Assembly: GCA_035476815.1 (NCBI GenBank)
Contig: DATILD010000042.1
Span: 62,001-126,000 of the forward strand
Reading direction: 5' to 3'
DNA length: 64,000 nt
Source: Methylibium sp035476815
GTDB lineage: Bacteria > Pseudomonadota > Gammaproteobacteria > Burkholderiales > Burkholderiaceae_C
The position numbers and the translations under genes are program-made. The notes below the pieces were generated by a model, which worked only from the letters and a program-made list of their open reading frames with translations, was not told the DNA's origin and did no database searches. This document shows positions 24,603 through 35,487 of this stretch, in pieces. Numbering within the stretch: the stretch's first letter is position 1; each line of letters begins with the position of its first letter.

Positions 24603-25583
24603 CTACAGATCCAGCACCAGCGCCTCCGACCGGGCGCGCGAGACGCAGACCATCATGCAGTCGTTCGCGGCGCGCTGCTGCGCCGACAGGACGCTGTCTC
24701 GGTGGTCGGGGACGCCCGCGACGACGCCGGTCTGGCAGGTCCCGCAGCTGCCCTCGCGGCACGAGGCGGGGACCGGGACGCCGTGCTGCTCCAGCACGCC
24801 GAGCACCGTCTGTCCCGGCCCGACGTCCAGCGCCAGGCCGGAGCTGCGCAGCTTCACGGTGAACGCGCGCTGCTCGACCGCGGGCGCTGACTTCGCGGCG
24901 AACCACTCGAAGTGAACGGTGCCGGCGGGGCGCTGTTGCGTCGCGCTCTCCACGGCGCTCATCAGGGACGCGGGGCCGCAGCAATAGAGCGGCGCGTCGG
25001 CGGCCAGTCCGAGCAGTGCCTCGCGCGGATCGAAGCGCCGGCCCGCCTGTTCGTCGTCGGCGTGAAGCCGCAGGCCCTCTTGCGCGCCGTCGAACGACTG
25101 CAGCTCCTCCCAGAACGCCGCGCGTTGGCGGGAGCGGACGCAATAGTGCAGGCGCCAGGACTTGCCGTGCTCGATGCACCACCGGATCATCGACAGCAGC
25201 GGCGTGATGCCGATGCCGCCGGCGACGAAGCAATAGGCCTGCGCGTCCGTCACCAGCGGGAAATGGTTGCGCGGCGCGCTGACCAGCAAGCGGTCGCCAC
25301 GCCGGATCGACTCGTGCACGAAGCTCGACCCGCCGCGACTGTTCGGTGCCAGCCCGACGCCGATGCAATACCGATCGCGCTCGGCCGGGCTGTTGCTGAG
25401 GGAGTAGTGCCTGACGAGCCCGTTCGGCAGATGGACTTCGAGATGGGCGCCGGGGTCGAAGGCCGGCAGGGTCTCACCCAGCGGGTGGCGCAGCTCGAGC
25501 GCAACGACGCCCTTGGCTTCGCTCCGCAAGCCGGCCACCTCGAGTCGAAGCAGGCTTCGTGGCGGAGGCTTCGTGATGGACAT
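24603..25583 (-). CDS. VanB-type ferredoxin-NAD(P)H reductase (Rieske oxygenase partner)
   Basis: 326 residues with phthalate dioxygenase reductase/VanB order. FMN-binding barrel (RHYSLSNSPAERD) comes first, then the NAD(P) domain (FVAGGIGITPLL), then a C-terminal plant-type [2Fe-2S] domain with CREGSCGTCQTG and a fourth Cys in MMVCVSRA. Start chosen at the Met beginning MSITKPPP (25583); the frame is open further upstream but overlaps the oxygenase gene. It would pass electrons from NAD(P)H to the Rieske oxygenase 32 bases upstream in the same operon. Confidence 0.87.
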   Translation of the reverse strand: MSITKPPPRSLLRLEVAGLRSEAKGVVALELRHPLGETLPAFDPGAHLEVHLPNGLVRHYSLSNSPAERDRYCIGVGLAPNSRGGSSFVHESIRRGDRLLVSAPRNHFPLVTDAQAYCFVAGGIGITPLLSMIRWCIEHGKSWRLHYCVRSRQRAAFWEELQSFDGAQEGLRLHADDEQAGRRFDPREALLGLAADAPLYCCGPASLMSAVESATQQRPAGTVHFEWFAAKSAPAVEQRAFTVKLRSSGLALDVGPGQTVLGVLEQHGVPVPASCREGSCGTCQTGVVAGVPDHRDSVLSAQQRAANDCMMVCVSRARSEALVLDL

Positions 25584-25615
25584 GGAAGCGGCTCGCAAGC
25601 GTCTCGGGCCGACGC

Positions 25616-26689
25616 TCAGGCCATCACAACGGGCCGCTGCCCGAGCGGATGTTGCACGGCCTGCTGCTCTTCCCGGATCAGCTTGTCGAGCACCCACAGC
25701 ATCTTGCCCGGCCCGGCGTCGTGGGCAATGCTGACCATCTTGAGGTCGGGCTTCTCCTTGCGACGAACATGCTGGGCTTCCAGCATCCGCCGGTCTTCGT
25801 TGAAGGCGACGTCCAGTCCCCGACCGAGCAGATCGCTCAGGCCCGGGAACTCGGTTTCCTTGCTGGCGCCCCAGGAGTAGTAGTAGTCGACCGAGTCCTC
25901 GTCGCACGGCGTCACGGCCTGGCAGCTCCAGGTGTCGGCGAGCAGCTTGCCGTTCGACTCGCCCTCGGTGTTGGTGCCGGCGCTGAAGGCCCGGAACCGC
26001 AGGATCCAGTTGCAGGGCACCGTGTGCTGGATATCGAAGCAGATGTCCAGGCGCATGTCCTCGGGGAAGACATGGCGAATCAGCGCCGTCGGGGCGACCG
26101 AGCGGACCCAGAACAGCGTGTTGACGCCGCGCGCGGTGATCGTGTGCTTCGGCTTGATCTGGCCGTAGGCCGGATCGCCGCCCACCGTCTTCTCGTGCAC
26201 CCAGCTCACGTGGCTGAGGTCGGCGAGATTCTCGATCTCCCAGCGGTAGTTGGTCTCGACGTGCATCTTCGACGCCTTGAGGTGCCAGTTGGGGTCGGTC
26301 AGACCCACCGAGAAGCAGATCAGGTCCGGATCGGCCTTGGCCGGATCGCCCATCCAGACCCAGACCCAGTTGTTCTTCTCCACCACCGGAAAGACCCGAA
26401 CGCAGGCCTGCTCCGGGATCAGGGTCTGGCCGGGAATCTCCTCACAGGCACCTTCGCCGTTGAACTTCAGCCCGTGGTACATGCAGCGCAGCGAGCCGCC
26501 TTCCTTGCGGCCCAGCGACAGCGCGGCCTGCCGGTGCGGGCAGCGGTCTTCCAGCGCCACCATCTTGCCGTCCGGCTTGCGGTACAGGACCACCCGCTCG
26601 CCGGCGATCTTGCGAGCGACGATGGCATCGGCGCCCTGGTGGAATTCATAGTCCCAGCCGGCGCAGTACCAGGCGTTCATCAGAAACAT
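25616..26689 (-). CDS. VanA-type Rieske non-heme iron oxygenase
   Basis: 357 residues, start with GGAG about nine bases upstream. Rieske [2Fe-2S] ligands are CPHRQAA and CMYHGLKF. The mononuclear iron site is in NLADLSHVSWVHE (His-x4-His), with a later Asp expected. The family (vanillate O-demethylase type) performs O-demethylation or hydroxylation of aromatics and other ring compounds, so the substrate cannot be read from sequence. It is divergent from the MalT-like regulator at 26971 and shares a 281-base control region with it. Confidence 0.85.
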   Translation of the reverse strand: MFLMNAWYCAGWDYEFHQGADAIVARKIAGERVVLYRKPDGKMVALEDRCPHRQAALSLGRKEGGSLRCMYHGLKFNGEGACEEIPGQTLIPEQACVRVFPVVEKNNWVWVWMGDPAKADPDLICFSVGLTDPNWHLKASKMHVETNYRWEIENLADLSHVSWVHEKTVGGDPAYGQIKPKHTITARGVNTLFWVRSVAPTALIRHVFPEDMRLDICFDIQHTVPCNWILRFRAFSAGTNTEGESNGKLLADTWSCQAVTPCDEDSVDYYYSWGASKETEFPGLSDLLGRGLDVAFNEDRRMLEAQHVRRKEKPDLKMVSIAHDAGPGKMLWVLDKLIREEQQAVQHPLGQRPVVMA

Positions 26690-26817
26690 GTCGGTCTCCT
26701 CGTTGATTGCGAAACGCAGCCTCGGGGCATCGTAGGAACGGCCGGACCGCAGGTCACCGGCCGGGACGGCGGGTGCGCGCAGGCGGCACGTGGCGCCGCG
26801 GCGCAGCGCACTCGCCC

Positions 26818-26829
26818 TTTGGGAGGGTG
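26818..26829 (+). repeat. shared 12-mer TTTGGGAGGGTG, copy 1
   Basis: Lies in the intergenic region between the divergent Rieske oxygenase gene and the second MalT-like regulator. The same 12 bases recur at 29817-29828 before the DUF1329 gene. The core GGGAGGG resembles the G-rich asymmetric boxes bound by MalT, so it may be a site for the regulator at 26971. Confidence 0.4.
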
Positions 26830-26970
26830 GCGCCGCCGCCCCGGGGTGGGCGACCCGCCGGGTGTTCCCTGATTGAGGGGCATGGAGGCCTCTGCTTCAA
26901 TCTTCTGCCCCTGTGATCACCTGAACTTGCGGGCGCAGCGGCCCAGCCTTGGCCGCGCGCCGTCCTAACG

Positions 26971-29727
26971 ATGCTCCTCGAATCGCCAGCGTCGTCGGTC
27001 AACTCGACCAAGCTGGCCCCTCCCAGCAAGCATTCCGAACTGCTGGTCGACCGGGTCGACTTGTGCGCACGCATCGCGCAGCGGGCCTCGCGCCGGCTCA
27101 CCGTGATCGTTGCGCCGGCGGGCTATGGCAAGACCAGCGTGCTGGCCCAGGTGCGGCAGCGCCTCCAGCAACGCCCGGCCCTGGCGGGCTGGCTCAGCGT
27201 CGACGAGGAAGACAACGACCTGGGCCGCTTCCTGCTGCACTTCACCGAAGCGATCCGCGCGGGCGGCTCGCTCGCAGGGCAGGCGACGCTGACTCTGCTG
27301 CGGGCGGGGGTCAGCCTGCCGGTGGCGATTCTCAAGGCCACCTTGTTGAACGAGCTGGCGGGGATCGAGAAGGAGACCTTCCTCTTCATCGATGACTTCC
27401 ACCTGATCTCCGATCGCTCGGTGATCGAGACCATGCAGGCGATCCTGCTGGCGCCGCTCGAAAAGTTTCACCTGCTGGTCGCGGCGCGCAATGCGAACGC
27501 GCTGCCCCTTTCGCAACTGCGGGTCCGGGGCGAGCTGCTCGAGATCGGCGGGCCCGATCTGCAGTTTTCAGAGGCGGAGGTCGACGAGTTCTTCACCCGC
27601 CAGAACGGACGGTCGATCCCGCCGGACGTCGTCGGCCTGCTCCACGACCGCACCGAGGGCTGGGTGGCCGGCCTGCAGTTCGCGGCGATCGCGCTGCGCG
27701 ACAGCGACGATCCGCGCCAGTTCCTGGCCCGCTTCTCGGGGCAGCATCGCAACGTCGGGGACTTCCTCGCCGACGAGGTCTTCGGTCGGCAGCCGGCGGA
27801 CCTGCAGGACTTCCTGCTCGCGACCAGCATCCTGAAGCGCTTCGACACGGCGCTGTGCAACGCCGTCACGCAGCGGCTCGACAGCCGCCAGTTCCTCGAC
27901 CGCCTGGAGGCGGCCAACCTGTTCATCTTCTCGCTCGACAGCGAGAAGCGCTGGTATCGCTATCACCATCTGTTTTCCGAGTTCCTGCAGCGGCGCCTGC
28001 AGGAGCGCTTCCCGGAGCTGTTCGCCGGGTTCCATCAGCGCGCCTGCCGCTGGCTCGCCGCGAACGGCTTCGCGGTCGATGCGATCGAGCATGCATTTGC
28101 CGCCGCCGACGAGCCGCTGGCCGCCGATCTGATCGACGCCGCCAGCCCGCTGCTGTTTGCCAGCGGACAGTTCGCGACGATCCGCGCCTTCACGGCGCGG
28201 CTGCCGGCCGCGCTCGCCGCGCGCTGCCCGCAGATGCAGCTGGACCTGGCGTGGGACTGCGAGCTGCGCTGGCAATTTCCGGAGGCCCGGCACGCGCTGC
28301 AGAACGCGCGATCGACGCTGGAGCGCTGGGTGGCCGAACCGCAGACCGAGGCCGCGACGCAGCGCGAGCGCCTGATGTCGAAGCTCGCCCATCGGGAAAT
28401 GATGCTGTCGATGCTCAGCGACGACGTGGCGTCGACGCAGGAACGCTGCCGCCAGTGGCTGGCGGCCGACACCGGCACCGACGTGTTCATGCGGGGCTCG
28501 ACCCAGACCGCGATGATGCTCTGCCATCGCGAGACCTACTGCGTCGACGGGGCGGCCGCGGCCGCCGAAGCGTTGCACGAGGCCTTCGTCAAGGGGGCGG
28601 CCTACTACGGCACGGCCTTCCACAACAGCGTCGCCGGCACCCTGCTGTTCGCGGCCGGCGACCTGCAGCGCGCGGAAGCAGCGTACGACCGCGGCAGGGA
28701 CTGGGCGACCCGCTTGCACGGGCCCGGGTCGGCCCTGCTGGCGATGCCTTCGATGCTGCTCGCGGAACTGGCCTACGAGCGCGATCAACTCGACGCGGCG
28801 CGCCAGCTGATTGCCGACAATGGCGCGCTGTCGCACGAACTCGGCTTCGTCGACAACCTGATCGCCGGGTTCATCACGCACGCACGCATCGCCTTCCTCG
28901 ACGGCGACCATCGACTGGCGCGGTCGATCCTCGACGATGCCGCGCATTTCGCCGATCACTACGACTTCGATCGGCTGCGTGCCCACATCCTGTGCGAGCG
29001 CATCCGCCAGGGGGTGCTCAGGGGCAACGTCCGCGAGGCGCAGCGTCTGCTCGGCGACACCGCGGCACAGCCGGGCCGGCTCGGCCCGGGCAGCCACTCG
29101 ACCAGCAAGCACGAGCTGCTCGCGATCGCCTATGCGCGGGTCTGCTGCGAGAGCGGCAAGGAGGCGGCCGCGCTGCCGCTGATGCGCAACTGGTTCAGCT
29201 TCGCGAAGAGCCGGCACTGCGTGCGCTCCGCGGTGCGCCTGGCCGTGCTGCTGGCCAAGCTGTCGCTGCGGCAGGGCAGCCGGCCCGCGGCGATGCGCTA
29301 CCTGATCGAAGCGCTCGACGCCGGCGCGGAAGCGGGCTTCGTCCGCAGCTTCCTCGATGAAGGCGATGCCGTGATCGACCTGCTGGGCGAGTTGCAGGCC
29401 GAGGGCGAGGCCGCGACGACGCCGGCCCAGCTGGCCGCCGCGCGCATCGTCGCCGCGGCGCGAGCGCGGTCGCCCGCAAACGCCGGCACGCCGGTTCCGG
29501 CCGCCATGGCGCCCGCGCCGGCGGCCGCCGAGGCGCTGTCGCCGCGCGAGATCGAGATCCTGCAGCTGGCCGGCGCCAGCATGCTCAACAGCGAGATCGG
29601 TGCCTCGCTCGGCCTGGCCGAGAGCACGGTGAAGTGGTACTGGCAGCGGATCTTCGTCAAGCTGGGCGTGCACCGACGCTCGCAGGCCGTGCAGCAGGCC
29701 CGCCGGATGGGCTTGATGCCGCGCTGA
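26971..29727 (+). CDS. second MalT-like LuxR family ATP-dependent regulator
   Basis: 918 residues. Walker A APAGYGKTS (49-56), Walker B FLFIDDFH, a long helical repeat sensor region, and a C-terminal LuxR helix-turn-helix (LSPREIEILQLAGASMLNSE). A low-complexity Ala/Pro linker (about residues 835-855) precedes the DNA-binding domain. The gene lies between the first Rieske pair (divergent) and a DUF1329 gene (same strand). Copies of a 12-base motif lie on both sides, which suggests it regulates these neighbours. It is of the same family as the regulator at 13008 but clearly diverged. Confidence 0.85.
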   Translation: MLLESPASSVNSTKLAPPSKHSELLVDRVDLCARIAQRASRRLTVIVAPAGYGKTSVLAQVRQRLQQRPALAGWLSVDEEDNDLGRFLLHFTEAIRAGGSLAGQATLTLLRAGVSLPVAILKATLLNELAGIEKETFLFIDDFHLISDRSVIETMQAILLAPLEKFHLLVAARNANALPLSQLRVRGELLEIGGPDLQFSEAEVDEFFTRQNGRSIPPDVVGLLHDRTEGWVAGLQFAAIALRDSDDPRQFLARFSGQHRNVGDFLADEVFGRQPADLQDFLLATSILKRFDTALCNAVTQRLDSRQFLDRLEAANLFIFSLDSEKRWYRYHHLFSEFLQRRLQERFPELFAGFHQRACRWLAANGFAVDAIEHAFAAADEPLAADLIDAASPLLFASGQFATIRAFTARLPAALAARCPQMQLDLAWDCELRWQFPEARHALQNARSTLERWVAEPQTEAATQRERLMSKLAHREMMLSMLSDDVASTQERCRQWLAADTGTDVFMRGSTQTAMMLCHRETYCVDGAAAAAEALHEAFVKGAAYYGTAFHNSVAGTLLFAAGDLQRAEAAYDRGRDWATRLHGPGSALLAMPSMLLAELAYERDQLDAARQLIADNGALSHELGFVDNLIAGFITHARIAFLDGDHRLARSILDDAAHFADHYDFDRLRAHILCERIRQGVLRGNVREAQRLLGDTAAQPGRLGPGSHSTSKHELLAIAYARVCCESGKEAAALPLMRNWFSFAKSRHCVRSAVRLAVLLAKLSLRQGSRPAAMRYLIEALDAGAEAGFVRSFLDEGDAVIDLLGELQAEGEAATTPAQLAAARIVAAARARSPANAGTPVPAAMAPAPAAAEALSPREIEILQLAGASMLNSEIGASLGLAESTVKWYWQRIFVKLGVHRRSQAVQQARRMGLMPR

Positions 29728-29816
29728 CCGTCGGGCGGCGGCGTGGTCGCACCGGCCCGTCCTCTCGGAGGGGCGCCCCGGTCTGGCGCCGGGCGCGTCG
29801 CGGGAGCGACCCGTCT

Positions 29817-29828
29817 TTTGGGAGGGTG
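29817..29828 (+). repeat. shared 12-mer TTTGGGAGGGTG, copy 2
   Basis: Seventy bases before the GTG of the DUF1329 gene. Identical to 26818-26829, and both copies are followed by a GC-rich stretch ending in CGCCGCCGCC. Candidate regulator box. Confidence 0.4.
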
Positions 29829-29898
29829 ACCGGCGCGTCGCCGCCGCCAACACTGGCGACAGACGGGCCGGCAGGCTCGCGAACCCCAGGAGACGACC

Positions 29899-31311
29899 GT
29901 GCCTATCCTCCCTCTTTCGTCGGGCCACCGGCCCCCCGCGCTCCCCCATTCGCCCGCAGCGGCACGCCGCCGTCGTGCGCTCGACCAGCCGGGCGCGCTG
30001 CTGAGCGCGGCGCTGCTGGCCTGCGCCGGCCTGCCGTGCTGGGCCGGCGACGTCCCCGAGGACGTGCTCGACAAGGCCTTCAACACCTACCGCAACGGCA
30101 CCCCGAAGGTCGACGGCGTCGCCCCGGGTTCGACGATCACGAAGGCCAACGTCGAGGCCGCGAAGAACTACCTCAACCCCGCGATGTACGGCTTCATCAA
30201 GAAGGGGGAGTACGAGATGCAGGTCGGCGAGACCTTCGACTTCACGATGCATCCCAAGTACATCGAAGCGACGCGCAAGAACGCCTCGAGCGTCACGATC
30301 GAGGCCAACGGGACCCTCAAGAGCTACGTCTCCGGCCGGCCCTTCCCGCAGGAGCCCGACCCGAAGGATCCGCTGGCCGGGCTGAAGCTCGCATGGAACT
30401 TCCAGTACGGGCGCGTCTGGGGCGACCTGGGCTGCATCGACCCGTTCATCTGGGACTACCGCAACTACGAGACCGCCAAGGTCGAGCGCTCGATCGTGTT
30501 CGACAAGTTCTGCCTGAAGCGCTATGCGTTCCGCACCGTCGACGAGCCCGCGCCGGAGTTCAAGCCCAACCCGGCCGAGCTGTACCGCGGCATCTACGTC
30601 CGCGTCGCGGAGCCGCAGGATCTCAAGGGAACCCAGCTGCTGATCCAGAAGTTCAAGGACGACCTGAAGCTCAGCGATGCCTACCTCTACCTGGGCTTCC
30701 AGCGTCGGGTGCGGCGCCTCGCCACGGGGCAGACGACCGATGCCTTCCTCGGGTCCGACCTGATGATCGAGGACTTCGAGGGCTACAACGGCCGCGTCTC
30801 CGACATGAACTGGACCTACAAGGGCAGCAAGACCCTGCTGCTGCCGTTCTGGGATCGCGCGGCCGTCAAGAGCAAGGGGCGGCAGCACAAGACGGCCCAG
30901 GACGATGGCTCGACGTGGGAGTACACCGGCTTCGGCGGCAAGGGGCAATGCCACACGGACGCACCGTTCCAGCTGCGCACGACCCATGTGATCGAAGCCA
31001 CGCCGAAACAGCCCGGGCATCCGATCGGCAAGCGGGTCTTCTACATGGACGCCCAGACCGCCGAGTTCCCGATCATCGAGATCTATGACCAGAAGGGCGA
31101 GCTGTGGAAGCAGTTCGTGATCGGCTGGGTCCATGCCGAGCGCGGGGCCCACCCGATCAACCGCGGCAAGGGGGCCGACATCGGCGACACCTTCTCGATG
31201 ATCGACGTGCAGTCCAGGCACTGCACGACCGGCTCGTTCCGCGGCATGGTCGACGCCAAGCTGGTTCCGGACGGGATGTTCAGCGTGCAGAACATGAGAG
31301 GCGGCGACTGA
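29899..31311 (+). CDS. DUF1329 family protein, second copy
   Basis: 470 residues from GTG 29899 (CAGGAG before it). The extended, Arg-rich N-terminus precedes a signal-like segment ending near CWAGD (residue ~50), so the true start could be a little downstream. The core repeats the family motifs of the copy at 9348: TQLLIQKFKDD, LYLGFQRRVRRL, FLGSDLMIEDFEGYN, HCTTGSFRG. Here no DUF1302 or RND partner is adjacent. It probably carries a lipid-like substrate in the periplasm and may serve the Rieske pathway. A strong terminator follows. Confidence 0.82.
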   Translation: MPILPLSSGHRPPALPHSPAAARRRRALDQPGALLSAALLACAGLPCWAGDVPEDVLDKAFNTYRNGTPKVDGVAPGSTITKANVEAAKNYLNPAMYGFIKKGEYEMQVGETFDFTMHPKYIEATRKNASSVTIEANGTLKSYVSGRPFPQEPDPKDPLAGLKLAWNFQYGRVWGDLGCIDPFIWDYRNYETAKVERSIVFDKFCLKRYAFRTVDEPAPEFKPNPAELYRGIYVRVAEPQDLKGTQLLIQKFKDDLKLSDAYLYLGFQRRVRRLATGQTTDAFLGSDLMIEDFEGYNGRVSDMNWTYKGSKTLLLPFWDRAAVKSKGRQHKTAQDDGSTWEYTGFGGKGQCHTDAPFQLRTTHVIEATPKQPGHPIGKRVFYMDAQTAEFPIIEIYDQKGELWKQFVIGWVHAERGAHPINRGKGADIGDTFSMIDVQSRHCTTGSFRGMVDAKLVPDGMFSVQNMRGGD

Positions 31312-31337
31312 TCGGGTCGACGCGTCAGGCATGAGAG

Positions 31338-31361
31338 GGGGCGACCGACCCGGGTCGCCCC
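31338..31361 (+). terminator. hairpin after the DUF1329 gene
   Basis: GGGGCGACC (31338-31346) pairs with GGTCGCCCC (31353-31361), about 27 bases after the stop and followed only by TTGC. Probably a 3'-end stem working with the stronger terminator downstream. Confidence 0.4.
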
Positions 31362-31400
31362 TTGCAAGGTGGAATGGCGGTACCACGACAGCGGTACCTT

Positions 31401-31429
31401 GGCGGACCCTCGCGGTCCGCCTTTTTTTT
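31401..31429 (+). terminator. strong intrinsic terminator
   Basis: GGCGGACC (31401-31408), loop CTCGC, GGTCCGCC (31414-31421), then eight T residues (31422-31429). It terminates plus-strand transcription from the DUF1329 gene, immediately before the convergent sigma-54 activator gene ends. Confidence 0.9.
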
Positions 31430-31439
31430 GCCTCGCGCG

Positions 31440-33200
<1,761 letters not shown>

Positions 33201-33203
<3 letters not shown>

Positions 33204-33246
33204 TTCCGTAAATCCGGAAGCCGGGCTTCCGTGGTTTCCGCAAATG
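33201..33246. promoter_or_regulatory. 46-base imperfect palindrome, candidate upstream activating sequence
   Basis: Outer arms CATTT / AAATG, middle CG-AAA / TTT-CG elements and a central GGAAGCCGGGCTTCC align with their own reverse complement after a one-base shift. It lies about 120-165 bases upstream of the predicted transcription start of the Rieske operon. That is the usual enhancer distance for DmpR/XylR-type activators, and it is adjacent to the activator's own start. Confidence 0.6.
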
Positions 33247-33309
33247 ATGAAGCCCATGCCACCCGCGGTCGCCCCGGGTTTGCCCGCAGATCGCCAGAAA
33301 GCGCTGCGA

Positions 33310-33322
33310 AATCAAGCGCTTG
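33310..33322 (+). promoter_or_regulatory. IHF-binding site
   Basis: AATCAAGCGCTTG matches the WATCAANNNNTTR consensus at every position and lies between the palindrome and the sigma-54 promoter, where DNA bending by IHF is normally required. Confidence 0.6.
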
Positions 33323-33338
33323 CAACGCGCCTTCGCGC

Positions 33339-33354
33339 TGGCATCGGTGTTGCA
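33339..33354 (+). promoter_or_regulatory. sigma-54 (-24/-12) promoter of the second Rieske operon
   Basis: TGGCATCGGTGTTGCA fits TGGCACGNNNNTTGCW except two bases between the invariant GG and GC, with exact spacing. Transcription would start near 33366, so the reductase must begin downstream of that point, which rules out the in-frame ATG at 33320. Confidence 0.75.
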
Positions 33355-33391
33355 AAGGAAGGCAGCACAAGACGACGGAGACGAGACGGTG

Positions 33392-34354
33392 ATGGACGGC
33401 GGATGGATCGCGGTAACGGTCGCGCGGCGCGAGGCGGCGGCCGAGGGCGTGGCGAGCTTCGAGCTGCGGCGCGCCGACGGCGCGCCGCTGCCGGCCTTCG
33501 AGGCCGGCGCGCACATCGACGTCGAGCTGCCGGGCGGGCTGGTGCGGCAGTACTCGCTGTGCAACCGGCCCGGCGAGCGCGAGCGCTACCTGATCGGCGT
33601 GCTGCTCGAGCCCAACGGCCGCGGCGGCTCGCGCAGCGCGCACGAGCGGCTCGCGCCGGGCACGGCGCTGCGCATCGGCGCGCCGCGCAACCACTTCGCG
33701 CTGGTGCCGGCGAAGCACAGCATCCTGCTGGCCGGCGGCATCGGCGTCACGCCGATCCTCGCGATGGCCGAGGCGCTGACCGCGGCCGATGCGTCCTTCG
33801 AGTTGCACTACTGCAGCCGCAGCCTGGCGCGCACCGCCTTCGCCGAGCGCCTCGCCGCCGCGCCCTACGCATCGCGCGTCAGCCTGCACCATGACGACGG
33901 CCCCGCGGCGCAGCAGTTCGACGCCGCGCGCGTGCTCGCCGCGCCGGCGCCCGACACCCACCTCTACGTCTGCGGCCCGAAGGGCTTCATGGACCACGTG
34001 ATCCTGAGCGCCACGGCCCAGGGCTGGGCGGCCGGCCACATCCACTACGAGTACTTCGCCGGCGCGGTGATCGACCACCGCGCCGACGGGCCGTTCGAGG
34101 TGCAGGTCGGCCGTGGCGGCCGCGTCATCCGCGTCGAGGCCGACCAGAGCGTCGTCGCCGCCCTGGCCGCCGCCGGCGTCGAGCTGCCGGTGTCCTGCGA
34201 GCAGGGCGTCTGCGGCACCTGCATCACGCGCGTGCTCGGCGGCACGCCCGACCACCGCGATCTGTATTTCAACGAGGCCGAGCACGCGGCCAACGACCAG
34301 TTCACCCCCTGCTGCTCGCGCTCGAAGACACCGCGGCTGGTGATCGAGCTCTGA
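33392..34354 (+). CDS. VanB-type reductase of the sigma-54-controlled Rieske system
   Basis: 320 residues from ATG 33392 (a GTG at 33389 is equally possible). An earlier in-frame ATG lies upstream of the promoter. Order is FMN barrel (RQYSLCNRPGERE), NAD domain (LLAGGIGVTPIL), then [2Fe-2S] domain with CEQGVCGTCITR and a fourth Cys in FTPCCSRS. It supplies electrons to the oxygenase encoded 25 bases downstream. Paralogous to the reductase at 24603, but the two pairs have opposite gene order (reductase first here, oxygenase first there). Confidence 0.88.
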   Translation: MDGGWIAVTVARREAAAEGVASFELRRADGAPLPAFEAGAHIDVELPGGLVRQYSLCNRPGERERYLIGVLLEPNGRGGSRSAHERLAPGTALRIGAPRNHFALVPAKHSILLAGGIGVTPILAMAEALTAADASFELHYCSRSLARTAFAERLAAAPYASRVSLHHDDGPAAQQFDAARVLAAPAPDTHLYVCGPKGFMDHVILSATAQGWAAGHIHYEYFAGAVIDHRADGPFEVQVGRGGRVIRVEADQSVVAALAAAGVELPVSCEQGVCGTCITRVLGGTPDHRDLYFNEAEHAANDQFTPCCSRSKTPRLVIEL

Positions 34355-34379
34355 CCCCCGAACAAGACTGGAGACACGC

Positions 34380-35444
34380 ATGGAAGCCAAGACTGTCGAG
34401 CTCAAGACCCCGTTCCTGAAGAACTGCTGGTATGTCGCGGCGCTGTCCACCGAGGTCGGCCCCGAGGCGCTGTTCCACCGCAAGCTGCTCGACACCTCGG
34501 TGCTGATCTACCGCAAACAGGACGGCACGGCGGTCGCGATGCACGACCGCTGCCCGCACCGCTTCGCGCCGCTGCACCTGGGCAAGCGCATCGGCGACGA
34601 GGTCGCCTGCCGGTACCACGCGCTGCAGTTCGACTGCACGGGCCAGTGCACCAAGAACCCGCATGGCAACGGCCAGATCCCGAAGGCCGCCAAGGTGCGC
34701 AGCTTCGCGCTGGTCGAGCGCCACGGCTTCCTGTGGATCTGGCTGGGCGAGGCCGAGCCCGACCTCGGCCGCCTGCCCGACTTCGGCCCGCTCGACGACG
34801 GCCCGGACACCGGCGTCGCCTACACCTACATGCACATGAAGGCCAACTATGAGCTGATCACCGACAACGTGATGGACCTGAGCCACATCGACCATGTGCA
34901 CGGCGAGATCATCACCACGCGCGGCCAGCTCTCGCCGCTGGTGCCCAAGATGCGCGAGGGCGGCGAGTCGGTCTCGGCGCGCTGGGAGTGGCAGCAGACC
35001 CCGGCGATGCTGATCTTCGCCAACTTCATGCCCGACCCGCAGCACGAGGCGCGGATGTTCTTCGACATCACCTGGACGCCGCCGGCCAACATCCAGCTGT
35101 CGGTGGGCGCGACGCAGAACGGCGGTGCGCTCGACCTCGCGCACTGCGTCGGCCAGTACGACCTGCACACCTGCACGCCCGAGAGCGCCAACACCACCCA
35201 CTACTGGTTCGCGACGCGCCGCAACCACATCGAGGACGACGGCGACTTCAACCGGATGAAGATCCAGGCGATGCACGCCGCCTTCGAGACCGAGGACGGC
35301 CCGATCATCGAGGCGGTGCACGCGGAGATGGACACCGCCGACTTCTTCAGCCTGAACCCGGTGCTGATGACGAACGACGTCGCGCCGGTGAAGGTGCGGC
35401 GGCTGCTGAAGAGGCTGATCGAGGCGGAGGCGCGGTCGGCCTGA
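34380..35444 (+). CDS. VanA-type Rieske oxygenase of the sigma-54-controlled system
   Basis: 354 residues. Rieske ligands CPHRFAP and CRYHALQF, mononuclear iron site DNVMDLSHIDHVHG. Aromatic O-demethylase/hydroxylase family, exact substrate unknown. GGAGACAC precedes the ATG. It is the last gene of the sigma-54 operon, ending 43 bases before a convergent esterase gene. A DmpR/XylR-like sensor upstream suggests the inducer, and probably the substrate, is an aromatic compound. Confidence 0.87.
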   Translation: MEAKTVELKTPFLKNCWYVAALSTEVGPEALFHRKLLDTSVLIYRKQDGTAVAMHDRCPHRFAPLHLGKRIGDEVACRYHALQFDCTGQCTKNPHGNGQIPKAAKVRSFALVERHGFLWIWLGEAEPDLGRLPDFGPLDDGPDTGVAYTYMHMKANYELITDNVMDLSHIDHVHGEIITTRGQLSPLVPKMREGGESVSARWEWQQTPAMLIFANFMPDPQHEARMFFDITWTPPANIQLSVGATQNGGALDLAHCVGQYDLHTCTPESANTTHYWFATRRNHIEDDGDFNRMKIQAMHAAFETEDGPIIEAVHAEMDTADFFSLNPVLMTNDVAPVKVRRLLKRLIEAEARSA

Positions 35445-35487
35445 GGCCGCGGCGCGGCCCTTCGGCCGACCCGGGGCGTCGACCGGC

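Noticed and set aside
33310..33354. Alternative reductase start at 33320
   Set aside because: It would put the sigma-54 promoter inside the coding region. The preferred ATG at 33392 lies downstream of the predicted transcription start.
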